Shown: positions 54,291 through 63,053 of the stretch, one piece after another
How positions within the stretch are numbered: the stretch's first letter is position 1
Layout of the letters: each line of letters opens with the position of its first letter
Source of the DNA: Pedobacter cryoconitis
GTDB lineage: Bacteria > Bacteroidota > Bacteroidia > Sphingobacteriales > Sphingobacteriaceae
Assembly: GCF_014200595.1 (NCBI RefSeq)
Contig: NZ_JACHCG010000001.1
Location: forward strand, 868,001 to 932,000
Direction: 5' to 3'
DNA length: 64,000 bases
Notes under the pieces: model-generated
What the model was told of the DNA's origin: nothing
The model's input: the letters and a program-made list of their open reading frames with translations, nothing else
The model's database searches: none
Made by a program: the position numbers and the translations under genes

Positions 54291-54944
54291 CTATTTTTTA
54301 TCCTCTGCTAGTAAAACCGGAATATCTTTTTCTAATTGTGCTACCTGTTCAGGGTTTGTGCCATCATAAGCACCTCGGATTCTTCTGTCTTTATCAATTA
54401 AGACCAGAAAGCCCTGGTGTACATAGCCATCTCTATTTGCACTATCAACATTAACAGCAACCAGGTAACTTTTTTCTGCTAAAGTATATACGCTATCTTT
54501 CGGGCCGTATACAAATTGCCATTTCGGGCCATCTACTCCAAGTTTTTGCGCATACTTTTTAAGCACTGAAGGTGTGTCATACTTAAAATCTATCGTATGT
54601 GATAAAAACATGACATCAGGATTATTTTTGAACTTTTCTGAGATCATTTTCAAGTTTCTATGCATAATAGGGCAGATACTCGTGCAAGAAGTGAAAAAGA
54701 AATCTGCAATATAGATTTTACCTTTAAAATGATCGTTTGTAATATATACACTATCCTGATTCAGGAATTTAAAAGCAGGTATAGTCTGATATATCGTATC
54801 AACACCAGCTGTTCCATCGCTGTTTTTAACCGTTTTAGTGTCTCTTAAGCCATATATCGGAAGTTTTCTTTCATTCTTGCAGGAAGAAGCAAACAGCGTG
54901 GCAGTCAGTAAAATAGCGCAGATAAGTGTGTATTGATGTCTCAT
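54291..54944 (-). CDS. SCO1/SenC-family copper protein, lipoprotein
   Basis: 217 residues. Lipobox LFASSC (C22). Thioredoxin-like SCO fold with CxxxC at C87/C91 in FFFTSCTSICPIMHRNL and the distal histidine probably in GYVHQGFLVLIDKDRRI. SCO proteins load Cu(A) of cytochrome oxidase or reduce its cysteines. Paralogue of the gene at 57013 with matching segments TIPAFKFLNQDS and SHTIDFKYDTPS. First gene of the SCO-cytochrome operon, with TACCTTTG promoter at 54965-54972. Confidence 0.93.
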   Translation of the reverse strand: MRHQYTLICAILLTATLFASSCKNERKLPIYGLRDTKTVKNSDGTAGVDTIYQTIPAFKFLNQDSVYITNDHFKGKIYIADFFFTSCTSICPIMHRNLKMISEKFKNNPDVMFLSHTIDFKYDTPSVLKKYAQKLGVDGPKWQFVYGPKDSVYTLAEKSYLVAVNVDSANRDGYVHQGFLVLIDKDRRIRGAYDGTNPEQVAQLEKDIPVLLAEDKK

Positions 54945-54964
54945 AATAAAATTTATTGATCCGG

Positions 54965-54972
54965 CAAAGGTA
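54965..54972 (-). promoter_or_regulatory. -7 element of the SCO-cytochrome operon
   Basis: TACCTTTG on the minus strand, identical to the rnpB box, 20 bases before the SCO ATG. Confidence 0.5.
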
Positions 54973-55015
54973 CACTACTGTAAAAATAAAGTGTAACACA
55001 GCTGTAAATATTTAT

Positions 55016-55023
55016 TAGTTTTG
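55016..55023 (+). promoter_or_regulatory. -7 element of fabH
   Basis: TAGTTTTG fits TAnnTTTG, 21 bases before the fabH ATG. It and the SCO promoter are divergent within 100 bp. Confidence 0.45.
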
Positions 55024-55044
55024 CGCCAAGAATTGTAATGCTTA

Positions 55045-56046
55045 ATGAGAAAGAGATATAATGCTGCCATAACAGCTTTGGGAGGATATGTACCGGAAAC
55101 CATTTTAACCAATCATGATCTGGAGAAAATGGTGGATACGAATAGTGACTGGATTATTTCAAGAACTGGTATCCATGAGAGAAGAATCCTTAACGATGAT
55201 TCACTTGCAACCTCCGACTTAGCTACCATGGCAGTCAAAAGACTGTTGGAAGATAGTCACATCAACCCGGATGAAATCGAATGCGTAATTGTGGCTACGG
55301 CTACTCCTGACTATATTATGGTTTCGACCGCAAGTATTGTCTGTGAAAAAGCAGGATTGAAAAACGCGTGGGGTGTGGATTCCAATGCAGCTTGCAGCGG
55401 CTTTCTCTATGCCCTGACTCTGGGTGCAAGCTTAATTGAGAGTAACCGTTACAAAAATGTAATTGTTATTGGTGCAGATGCAAACAGTTCTATAGTAAAT
55501 TACGAAGACAGAAATACCTGTATTCTTTTTGGTGACGGTGCCGGAGCAGTTTTGCTGGAGCAGACCGAAGCAGAAACAGGATTAGTAGATAATGTGTTCA
55601 GAACTGACGGTGTAGGTAAAGAACATTTGATCGTTACTGCTGGTGGTTCATTAAATCCATCTTCACTGGATACGCTTGACAGGAAACAGAATTACATTTC
55701 TCAAAATGGAAGGATCGTTTTTAAAGCGGCAATTGAAGGCATGACGCAGACCTGTAATGAAATCATGGAAAGAAATCACCTGGAGATTAAAGATATCAAC
55801 TGGTTGATTCCACATCAGGCAAACCTGCGTATTATTCAGGCCGTAGGGGATAAGTTAGGCTTGAAAGAAGATCAGGTAAAGGTTAACATTCAGCTTTACG
55901 GTAATACCACTGCTGCAACGATCCCATTGTGTATGTGGGAATTTAAAAACGATTTCAAAGAAAATGATAACTTGTTGCTCACCGCTTTTGGTGCAGGGTT
56001 CTCCTGGGGAGCAACCTATTTAAAATGGGGTAAATTAAGGGGGTAA
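55045..56046 (+). CDS. fabH: 3-oxoacyl-ACP synthase III (FabH)
   Basis: 333 residues. Catalytic triad C117 in DSNAACSGFLYAL, H257 in IPHQANLRII and N287 in YGNTTAATIP. The start ITALGGYVPETILTNHDLEK and WIISRTGIHERRI are typical. Condenses an acyl-CoA starter with malonyl-ACP to begin fatty acid synthesis. In Pedobacter-like bacteria branched starters are expected. It is flanked by copper/redox genes on both sides, which is unusual for fabH; it may be a second copy. Confidence 0.93.
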   Translation: MRKRYNAAITALGGYVPETILTNHDLEKMVDTNSDWIISRTGIHERRILNDDSLATSDLATMAVKRLLEDSHINPDEIECVIVATATPDYIMVSTASIVCEKAGLKNAWGVDSNAACSGFLYALTLGASLIESNRYKNVIVIGADANSSIVNYEDRNTCILFGDGAGAVLLEQTEAETGLVDNVFRTDGVGKEHLIVTAGGSLNPSSLDTLDRKQNYISQNGRIVFKAAIEGMTQTCNEIMERNHLEIKDINWLIPHQANLRIIQAVGDKLGLKEDQVKVNIQLYGNTTAATIPLCMWEFKNDFKENDNLLLTAFGAGFSWGATYLKWGKLRG

Positions 56047-56052
56047 CAATCC

Positions 56053-56427
56053 ATGTTCACACGCTTTATAGCTATATTACTTTTAATGTGTTCGGCTTCA
56101 GTAAGCCTGTCGGGACTTTTTGTCGTTGCAGGTTTTGAAATGAACCAGGGGTATATTGCGAAAGAGCTTTGTGTGAATAAAGATAAACCACAATTGCATT
56201 GCAATGGGCAGTGTTACCTGATGAGAAAGCTCAAACAGGCACAGGAAAAGGAACAGAAACAAGACCATCAGTTCCAGAAAATCCAGTTGCAGGAAGCTAT
56301 AGTTTCTACCCCTTTTATATTTAAACAATATTCTTTTATTGCGATAAACCTGCGTATTCCCTTAACAACGGGAGTACCAGTAGCGCGTTTGAACGCTATT
56401 TTCCACCCTCCGCAGTTCTCCTGCTAA
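56053..56427 (+). CDS. Membrane-anchored small protein with CNGQCYL motif, unknown function
   Basis: 124 residues. N-terminal hydrophobic segment (FIAILLLMCSASVSLSGLFV) then a cysteine motif, ELCVNKDKPQLHCNGQCYLM, with Cys at about 40, 50 and 54, followed by charged helix (KQAQEKEQKQDHQF) and a hydrophobic end. I have seen this LCxNKxKPxLxCNGxCYL pattern in Bacteroidota near copper and TonB genes but do not know its function. It begins 6 bases after fabH. A metal or disulfide role is plausible. Confidence 0.68.
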   Translation: MFTRFIAILLLMCSASVSLSGLFVVAGFEMNQGYIAKELCVNKDKPQLHCNGQCYLMRKLKQAQEKEQKQDHQFQKIQLQEAIVSTPFIFKQYSFIAINLRIPLTTGVPVARLNAIFHPPQFSC

Positions 56428-56578
56428 TACCCCCTTTCTAATTCAATTTTTTTTATAAGTCTGTTTAATATTAAACAGGCAATCAAATGATGTAATGCAT
56501 TTTTGCGGCATATCGGAGCTTTCTGACAGCTCCGGAGTTGCGGGAAACGCGTATACATCGCTATTAAAACAATACAAT

Positions 56579-57013
56579 ATGAAATTATTTTTAGCCGTAC
56601 TCGTATTAGCTACAGGAGCAGTTGCCTGTACCCAAACTCCAAATTATAAAACAGAAAGAGATGAAGTCATGAAATTTCATGATGTGGTGATGGAAGATCA
56701 TGGTATACTGGTTAACAACCAGATGAGGCTGGATTCTATGCTGAAAGAAATGCCTGCATTGAAAGCCAGATTTCCCTCTACCGATACTTTAAAAGAAAAA
56801 GTAGTGATGAAAGCAACGCTGGACAGGTTAAACGTTGCTGAAGAACTGATGAATGACTGGATGCACAAGTTTGAACCTGATGTAACCGGTAAATCCAATG
56901 AAGATGCCATTAAATATTTTAAAGCTGAACGGATTAAAATCGGGAAGATCGATAGTTTGTATAAAGCTGAAATTCAATCCTCCGATGCTTACCTGAAACA
57001 ATTCAAGAAATAA
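56579..57013 (+). CDS. Small helical lipoprotein, unknown function
   Basis: 144 residues from ATG 56579; the longer frame before it lacks a signal sequence. Lipobox GAVAC (C17). The remainder is helical, rich in Met, Lys, Asp and Glu (FHDVVMEDHGILVNNQMRL; EELMNDWMHKFEPD), with several Met/His that could bind copper. Its stop overlaps the SCO ATG by one base (TAATG), so it is coupled to it. Possibly a periplasmic helper for copper handling; inference from context. Confidence 0.72.
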   Translation: MKLFLAVLVLATGAVACTQTPNYKTERDEVMKFHDVVMEDHGILVNNQMRLDSMLKEMPALKARFPSTDTLKEKVVMKATLDRLNVAEELMNDWMHKFEPDVTGKSNEDAIKYFKAERIKIGKIDSLYKAEIQSSDAYLKQFKK

Positions 57014-57627
57014 TGGGAAGAAGATTAATATACCTGTTTCTGCTGCTGGCAGTAGTAACAGGCTGCAAAGATAAAACGAAAAGACTGCCTTTCCTGCAAC
57101 AGGATATCACAGGTACTGATACGACCTACCGGACTATTCCAGCTTTCAGGTTTCTGAATCAGGATAGCGCTGTGGTGACCAATAAAGATTTTGACGGCAC
57201 TATTTATGTCGCTGATTTCTTTTTTACTTCCTGCCCTACAATCTGCCCCACCATGCACCGCAACCTGTTAAAAGTATATCAGAAGTACTTAAACAATCCA
57301 GAAGTGAAATTGGCTTCACATACCATTGATGTGAAATATGATACACCTTCAAGAATGAAAGCTTATGCTACTAAATTGGGTATTAAAGGTACGCAGTGGG
57401 AATTTTTATGGGGAACCAAAGAGCAAACTTATGCTTTGGCTGAACGTAATTACCTGGTCTCTGTAGGACAGGACAAGGCCGCACCTGGTGGTTTCATTCA
57501 TCAGGGCTATCTTGTGCTGGTAGATAAGGACAAAAGGATCAGAGGCGCTTACGATGGAACAGTAGATGCCCAGGTAGAACAGCTCATGAAGGATATGGAT
57601 ATCCTGCTGGCAGAATATAAACACTAA
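57013..57627 (+). CDS. SCO1/SenC-family copper protein, second copy
   Basis: 204 residues. Lipobox VVTGC (C18). CxxxC at C74/C78 in FFFTSCPTICPTMHRNL; GGFIHQGYLVLVDKDKRI holds the distal histidine. Closely similar to the gene at 54291, with shared TIPAFRFLNQDS and SHTIDVKYDTPS, so these are paralogues either side of fabH. It is translationally coupled to the lipoprotein before it and separated from the PepSY gene by one base. Confidence 0.93.
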   Translation: MGRRLIYLFLLLAVVTGCKDKTKRLPFLQQDITGTDTTYRTIPAFRFLNQDSAVVTNKDFDGTIYVADFFFTSCPTICPTMHRNLLKVYQKYLNNPEVKLASHTIDVKYDTPSRMKAYATKLGIKGTQWEFLWGTKEQTYALAERNYLVSVGQDKAAPGGFIHQGYLVLVDKDKRIRGAYDGTVDAQVEQLMKDMDILLAEYKH

Positions 57628-57628
57628 C

Positions 57629-59206
57629 ATGGGCACCGCAAATCTTAGCCGGACGGTGAAAAGGAACATGTATTCCTGGCACCGTATCCTTGGGATTATA
57701 ACCATCATTCCAGTGATTTTCTGGACATGCTCTGGTTTAAGTCATCCCATCATAGCACACTGGTTCAAATTGCAGATCGCTCATGAATATATTAAACCCA
57801 AACCGATCAATAGAGAGCAAGTCAAACTGTCTGTTAATGAGGTGTTACAGAAAAACGGGATTAATTTACTCCGGAATTTCAGGTTAATAGACTTTCAGGG
57901 AAAGACCTTTTACCAGGTTAAAGACCGTAAGAATCAAATTCAATATTTTTCTGCTGCCGACGGGGTAAAACTGGTGGATGGAGAGCGTTTATACGCGGAA
58001 TATCTGAGCCGGTATTTTCTGGGGGACAGTACTTCTAAAATTGTATCTGTTACACAGCTCACCAATTTTACAGATGAATATAAGTATATCAACCGCCTGC
58101 TTCCGGTATGGAAGGTCAGCTTTGATCGGAAAGATCATATGGATGTTTATGTGGAAACCTCTCAAAGCAGGCTGGCTAATTACAATGATACCAACAGGAA
58201 AGTTTTTCTATGGGTATTCAGTAATTTCCATAGTTATGAATTCATCGCTAAAATTACGAATAACACCGCCAGATATGCGCTGATTCTTTTGCTGGCCTCG
58301 ATCGTTATCTTTTCTACTTTAAGCGGATTATTGATCTATGGTTTTTTATGGAAGAAGTTTAAAAAGCCTGTTACCGGACAAAAGGTAGGTTTTCTGAGGA
58401 AGTATCACCGGGCTATCGGGATCTGGACTTCTTTGGTTACCCTGACCTTTATGGGCTCGGGATTTTACCATGCGACACATAAATTTACACCAGATGACCG
58501 GATCAATTATGTTTTTGAGCCCGAAGTAAAGGCACGTGACCTGATGGTTGCTTCCACTGCTTTACCGTTGAACTGGGAGCAGGTGAGTAATATTTCACTA
58601 GCCAGATTTAATGATAAAACTTATTATCTGGTTTACCTCATCAAAAAGGAAAATGATAGCTGGAAAAAACAACAGGTGGCAAAAGCTGAAACTATGTTTG
58701 GCGAGAAAGCTAAAAAGACAAAACCTGATATTGCCTGTTATGATGCCGCTAACGGACAACTCTTACCAGACGGGATTATGGAGTATAGTTATAGCCTGGT
58801 TAAACATTTTGTAGCTCAGGGAGCTGCTGATGGAGAAGCTGCTTGTTGTGAAATGATGGCCAATGCAGCAGCTGATGAATCTGCTCCGCTGATTATCTCT
58901 TCTTCAGACTATCTGACCAAATTTGATAACGATTATGGTTTTGTCAATAAGCGTTTACCAGTTTTGAAAATAGCTTTAAGTACGCCACAACATCTTACTT
59001 ATTATCTGGAAACCGCTACTGGAAGATTAGCGGCGAAAGTTCAGGATTCGGACAGAAGAGAGGGCTTAAGCTTTGCCGTATTCCATAAATTTTTGCTGGT
59101 AGACTTTGCAGGTAAAAACTTCAGGGATTTTCTGACTGCTTTTTCAGCATTTGGTGTCCTGGTGGTAAGTGTTTTAGGATTAATCCTCTTCATTAAAACT
59201 AAATAG
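57629..59206 (+). CDS. PepSY-associated transmembrane protein
   Basis: 525 residues. Four transmembrane helices: about 20-42 (ILGIITIIPVIFWTCSGLSH), 212-235, 258-278 (GIWTSLVTLTFMGSGFYHA) and a last one near 500-520 (FGVLVVSVLGLILFI). Two periplasmic domains with PepSY-like segments lie between. Histidines at the helix ends (WHRILGI, FHSYEF, YHRAIGIW, FHKFLL) fit haem-b ligands of ferric-reductase-like PepSY_TM proteins. Last in the operon with SCO and the lipoprotein; an inner-membrane electron-transfer or metal-reduction role is inferred. Confidence 0.85.
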   Translation: MGTANLSRTVKRNMYSWHRILGIITIIPVIFWTCSGLSHPIIAHWFKLQIAHEYIKPKPINREQVKLSVNEVLQKNGINLLRNFRLIDFQGKTFYQVKDRKNQIQYFSAADGVKLVDGERLYAEYLSRYFLGDSTSKIVSVTQLTNFTDEYKYINRLLPVWKVSFDRKDHMDVYVETSQSRLANYNDTNRKVFLWVFSNFHSYEFIAKITNNTARYALILLLASIVIFSTLSGLLIYGFLWKKFKKPVTGQKVGFLRKYHRAIGIWTSLVTLTFMGSGFYHATHKFTPDDRINYVFEPEVKARDLMVASTALPLNWEQVSNISLARFNDKTYYLVYLIKKENDSWKKQQVAKAETMFGEKAKKTKPDIACYDAANGQLLPDGIMEYSYSLVKHFVAQGAADGEAACCEMMANAAADESAPLIISSSDYLTKFDNDYGFVNKRLPVLKIALSTPQHLTYYLETATGRLAAKVQDSDRREGLSFAVFHKFLLVDFAGKNFRDFLTAFSAFGVLVVSVLGLILFIKTK

Positions 59207-59243
59207 GGAAAACAAATTAATTTAATAATCGTTTTAAATAGAC

Positions 59244-59290
59244 AGCTGTTTAAACATGCGTAATCATTTGCCAGGTTTAAACAGCTTTTT
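59244..59290 (+). terminator. Terminator after the PepSY gene
   Basis: AGCTGTTTAAAC (59244-59255) and GTTTAAACAGCT (59275-59286), loop 19 bases, T-run at the 3' side. Confidence 0.75.
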
Positions 59291-59311
59291 CAAATAACCC
59301 TATTTACTACG

Positions 59312-59983
59312 ATGAAATTATTCAAAAGCTTTTTACCTATCGTTCTGTTATTTGCAGGCACACAGACCCTGAGCGCACAATTCAAACTTGCGCCATTACC
59401 CTATGCTTACAACGCACTGGAACCTGCTATAGATAAGCAGACTATGGAAATACATTACACTAAACATCATCAGGGGTATGTAACCAATTTAAATGCTGCT
59501 GTAAAAGGTACTGCTGCAGAAGGTAAAACACTGGCACAAATATTAGCTGTGGCTTCTACTTACCCTGCTGCTATCCGTAACAATGCCGGCGGACACTATA
59601 ACCACTCCTTATTCTGGCAGATTATGGCTCCTAAACCAAAACCTGCATCACCTGAGTTTTTAAAGGAAATAGATGCAAATTTCGGTACTATGGAAAAATT
59701 TAAAGCTGCCTTTGCTGATAGCGCTGCGAAACGTTTCGGTTCAGGCTGGGCATGGTTGATTGTACAGAATGGAAAATTGAAGATTACAACCACTCCAAAC
59801 CAGGATAATCCATTGATGGATGCAGTAGCTGAAAAAGGCCGTCCAATTTTAGCATTGGATGTTTGGGAACATGCTTATTACCTGAAATATCAAAATAAAC
59901 GTGCAGACTATATAACTGCCTGGTGGACAGTAGTGAACTGGCCGGAAGTGGAACGCAGATATAACGAAGTTGTAAAAAAATAA
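59312..59983 (+). CDS. sodA: Exported Mn-type superoxide dismutase
   Basis: 223 residues with a cleavable signal peptide ([17 protein letters not shown]). Metal ligands H48 in [12 protein letters not shown], the second His in [10 protein letters not shown], and Asp/His in [11 protein letters not shown]. The residues that separate metal types, AGGHYNHS with Gly and TTPNQDNP with Gln, favour manganese rather than iron; cambialistic use is possible. The signal peptide places it in the periplasm or outside, unlike usual cytoplasmic SodA. It has its own hairpin terminators on both sides. Confidence 0.9.
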   Translation: MKLFKSFLPIVLLFAGTQTLSAQFKLAPLPYAYNALEPAIDKQTMEIHYTKHHQGYVTNLNAAVKGTAAEGKTLAQILAVASTYPAAIRNNAGGHYNHSLFWQIMAPKPKPASPEFLKEIDANFGTMEKFKAAFADSAAKRFGSGWAWLIVQNGKLKITTTPNQDNPLMDAVAEKGRPILALDVWEHAYYLKYQNKRADYITAWWTVVNWPEVERRYNEVVKK

Positions 59984-59993
59984 TCATCCTATG

Positions 59994-60018
59994 AAAGCTG
60001 TCCCAATGGGGCGGCTTT
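59994..60018 (+). terminator. Terminator after the superoxide dismutase gene
   Basis: AAAGCTGTCCC and GGGGCGGCTTT pair (with two G-U pairs in RNA) around AAT, T-run following. Confidence 0.6.
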
Positions 60019-60036
60019 TATTTTATCAAAAATATT

Positions 60037-61761
60037 ATGGCAAAAACAGTAGCAGCGAAATTGGTAGAGATACTAATTCAGGCAGGGGTTAAGCGTGTAC
60101 ATGGTTTAGTTGGCGATTCCCTGAATGGAATTGTAGACGAGATCCGTAATTCTAAAGACATTGAATGGATTCATTACCGGCATGAAGAAGCGGCGGCATT
60201 TGCTGCTGGCGCTGAAGCGCAGTTAACAGGTAAATTAGCAGTTTGTGCAGGGAGCTGTGGCCCCGGAAATATGCACCTGATTAATGGTTTATATGATGCA
60301 CATAAAAGTAATGCACCGGTACTTGCCATTGCAGCGCATATCCCAAGCGAGCAGGTCGGCACTTCTTATTTTCAGGAGACGCGTCCGGAATCTTTGTTCC
60401 GCGAATGCAGTTATTACTGCGAAACAATAGCTTCGGCAAGACAGATGCCCAGAGTTTTACAAATCGCGATGCAGCATGCCATAGGGCAGAATGGGGTAGC
60501 GGTTATCAGTTTATCTGGTGATGTGGCCATGGAGAAAATGGAGAATGAGGAATTAGATCATCCTTTGTTTGTTAGTCGTCCGGCGATCCGTCCTGCTGAT
60601 GAAGAATTGCAAAAGCTGGCGCAGTTTATTAATGAGGCTAAAAAAGTCACTTTATTATGCGGTGCGGGCTGTAGAGATGCACATGATGAATTGCTGGCAT
60701 TTGCAGGTAAAATCAAATCGCCAATTGTACATGCATTAAGAGGAAAAGAACACGTTCAGTATGACAATCCTTACGATGTCGGGATGACGGGGTTAATTGG
60801 TATTTCTTCAGGTTATCATGCAGTAGAAGAAAGCGATTTGCTGTTAATGCTGGGTACTGATTTTCCTTACAAAGAATGGTTTCCTTCAAAAGCCAAAATC
60901 ATACAAATAGATATCAGGCCGGAAAGATTAGGGCGCAGATGTAAACTGGATCTTGGCTTAACCGGAGATGTCAGGGAAACAATTAAGTCTTTACTGCCTT
61001 TCGTAGAAGAAGTAACTGATGTTGCTTTTTTAGAGAAATGTCAGCAGCGTTATAAAGAGAACAGGAAAAACCTGATGGGGCATGCACAAATGGTCTCAGG
61101 TAAAGCTATTCATCCTGAATATTTAACCCGTATATTAAGTGAGCAAGCGGCTGATAATGCAATCTTCACGGCAGATGTTGGTACGCCAACGGTATGGGCG
61201 GCACGTTATGTGGATATGAAAAAAGGCAGAAAGCTGATTGGTTCTTTTAACCATGGGTCAATGGCGAGTGCTATGCCACAGGCAATTGGCGCACAGGTTG
61301 CCTTTCCCGAAAGACAAGTAATTTCTCTATCCGGAGATGGTGGCTTTGCGATGCTGATGGGTGATATTTTAACAATCTATCAATATGATCTGCCAGTAAA
61401 AATCATTGTCTATAACAATAGTTCTCTTGGTTTTGTGGCGATGGAGATGAAAGTGATCGGAATGCCTCCTTTTGGTACAGACCTTAAAAACCCTGACTTC
61501 GCAAAGATGGCGCAGGCTATTGGGATCAGAGGAATCAGGGTAGAAGAGGCAGAAGGGGTAGAGGCCGCTATTGCAGCGGCATTAGCCCATCCCGGGCCAG
61601 TATTAGTTGATGTTGTTGTTAATCAGGCAGAACTGTCAATGCCACCTAAAATAGATTTTGAACAGGCTAAAGGATTTGGAATTTACATGCTGAAACAAAC
61701 ACTGAATGGTGATGGAAAAGAAGTGTGGGATACGATCAGTTCAAATTTTTTAGGTAAATAG
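60037..61761 (+). CDS. poxB: Pyruvate:quinone oxidoreductase (pyruvate oxidase) PoxB
   Basis: 574 residues. ThDP-enzyme plan: Pyr domain (GLVGDSLNGIVDEI, WIHYRHEEAAAFAAGAEA with the catalytic Glu), central FAD/Rossmann domain, PP domain with GDGGFAMLMGDILTIYQYDL and the NN of VYNNSS. The C-terminal segment ending MLKQTLNGDGKEVWDTISSN resembles the E. coli PoxB membrane-binding tail. Oxidises pyruvate to acetate and CO2, giving electrons to quinone at the membrane. Followed 5 bases later by the hydroxyacid dehydrogenase gene. Confidence 0.9.
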   Translation: MAKTVAAKLVEILIQAGVKRVHGLVGDSLNGIVDEIRNSKDIEWIHYRHEEAAAFAAGAEAQLTGKLAVCAGSCGPGNMHLINGLYDAHKSNAPVLAIAAHIPSEQVGTSYFQETRPESLFRECSYYCETIASARQMPRVLQIAMQHAIGQNGVAVISLSGDVAMEKMENEELDHPLFVSRPAIRPADEELQKLAQFINEAKKVTLLCGAGCRDAHDELLAFAGKIKSPIVHALRGKEHVQYDNPYDVGMTGLIGISSGYHAVEESDLLLMLGTDFPYKEWFPSKAKIIQIDIRPERLGRRCKLDLGLTGDVRETIKSLLPFVEEVTDVAFLEKCQQRYKENRKNLMGHAQMVSGKAIHPEYLTRILSEQAADNAIFTADVGTPTVWAARYVDMKKGRKLIGSFNHGSMASAMPQAIGAQVAFPERQVISLSGDGGFAMLMGDILTIYQYDLPVKIIVYNNSSLGFVAMEMKVIGMPPFGTDLKNPDFAKMAQAIGIRGIRVEEAEGVEAAIAAALAHPGPVLVDVVVNQAELSMPPKIDFEQAKGFGIYMLKQTLNGDGKEVWDTISSNFLGK

Positions 61762-61766
61762 CACCC

Positions 61767-62744
61767 ATGAATGTATTTATAACCAGAGTAATTCCCGAAT
61801 CAGGTCTGCGCTTGCTGGAAGAGGCAGGGTTGAAAATTAAACAATGGACACAGCAGCGGAATATGACCCGTGATGAGTTAATTGCAGAATGCTCCTGGGC
61901 AGATGCATTGCTAAGTGCAGGACAGCGGCTGGATCAGGAGTTTCTGGAGGCAAGTGCACATCTGAAAGTAATTGCATTACATTCTGTAGGCTATGACAAT
62001 GTAGACATTGAAACAGCAACAAGGCTTAAAATACCAGTAGGTAACACCCCTGGTGTTTTAAGCGGGGCAACTGCCGATACTGCTTTTCTGCTTATGATGG
62101 CTGCGGCAAGGAATGCTTTTTATATGAACCGTAAGATTACTAATGGGGAATGGGGCTTTTTTGAACCGACAGCTAATTTAGGGAAGGAACTGAATGGTTG
62201 TACTTTAGGCGTTTTTGGCTTAGGGAAAATAGGAACAGAAATGGCTAAACGCTGTGCAGGAGCTTTTGGCATGAAAATCATTTACCATAACCGGAGCAGA
62301 AATGAAGAGGCTGAAAATCTGCTGGATGCAGAACTGGTTTCTTTTGAAGAGTTGTTAGCGCAAAGTGATGTACTGACTGTGCATACCGCATTAACTCCGG
62401 AAACGGAGGGTAAGTTTGATCTTGCAGCCTTTAAACAAATGAAACCGGGTTCAATTTTTATCAATACTGCCAGAGGGTCAATTCATAACGAGGCAGATTT
62501 AATTGGGGCATTGGAAAGTAAAACGATTTGGGGAGCTGGTTTGGATGTAACCAATCCTGAGCCGATGCATCCGGATAACCGTTTACTGTTTATGCCTAAT
62601 GTAGCTGTATTGCCTCATATTGGTTCAGCAACAGAAGGTACAAGGAATGCGATGGCGAGGCTTGCTGCGGAGAATATTATTGCAGTATCCAAAGGGGAGA
62701 AGCCTCCCTTTCTGGTTAATCCTGAGGTTTATAAGGAAAATTAA
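61767..62744 (+). CDS. D-2-hydroxyacid dehydrogenase (glyoxylate/hydroxypyruvate reductase type)
   Basis: 325 residues. NAD(P) motif GVFGLGKIGTEMA near residue 150, active-site R in NTARGSIHNE, E in NPEPMHPDN and H in LPHIGSATEGTR. The start FITRVIPESGLRLLEEAG is typical of D-glycerate dehydrogenase/glyoxylate reductase. Cytoplasmic reduction of glyoxylate or hydroxypyruvate is probable; D-lactate is less so. In an apparent operon with poxB; its stop overlaps the convergent cbpM stop by 4 bases. Confidence 0.88.
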   Translation: MNVFITRVIPESGLRLLEEAGLKIKQWTQQRNMTRDELIAECSWADALLSAGQRLDQEFLEASAHLKVIALHSVGYDNVDIETATRLKIPVGNTPGVLSGATADTAFLLMMAAARNAFYMNRKITNGEWGFFEPTANLGKELNGCTLGVFGLGKIGTEMAKRCAGAFGMKIIYHNRSRNEEAENLLDAELVSFEELLAQSDVLTVHTALTPETEGKFDLAAFKQMKPGSIFINTARGSIHNEADLIGALESKTIWGAGLDVTNPEPMHPDNRLLFMPNVAVLPHIGSATEGTRNAMARLAAENIIAVSKGEKPPFLVNPEVYKEN

Positions 62745-63034
62745 TGTCCTTCATGCAGATGGATATGAGTTTTTAAATGCTCAACCTCATGTTGCAGGTG
62801 TTTCACCTTTTGTAACAGGTTCATGATCGCATCGATCCCTTCAATGTTGATCTCTAAATCATAATGGAAATGGACATAACGGTCCATTTCCATTAATTGT
62901 TCAAAATGTAAGAATTTATTTCCGTCAATTATGGTCAGTACGATTAATCCGGACTCTTCCAGTTTTTGAATAAACGAAGGGTCAATGGCATAATTAACAC
63001 AGTAATCTCTTATAGTTATTAATTCGTTTTCCAT
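62741..63034 (-). CDS. cbpM: Chaperone modulator CbpM
   Basis: 97 residues with a MerR-like fold: ELITIRDYCVNYAIDPSFIQ, LEESGLIVLTII, and a C-terminal helix of LLQKVKHLQHEVEHLKTHIH. Usual CbpM proteins inhibit the co-chaperone and DNA-binding activity of CbpA, and it follows cbpA on the same strand with a 19-bp gap, as expected. Confidence 0.88.
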   Translation of the reverse strand: MENELITIRDYCVNYAIDPSFIQKLEESGLIVLTIIDGNKFLHFEQLMEMDRYVHFHYDLEINIEGIDAIMNLLQKVKHLQHEVEHLKTHIHLHEGH

Positions 63035-63053
63035 AGGATATTGAATTATTCCA

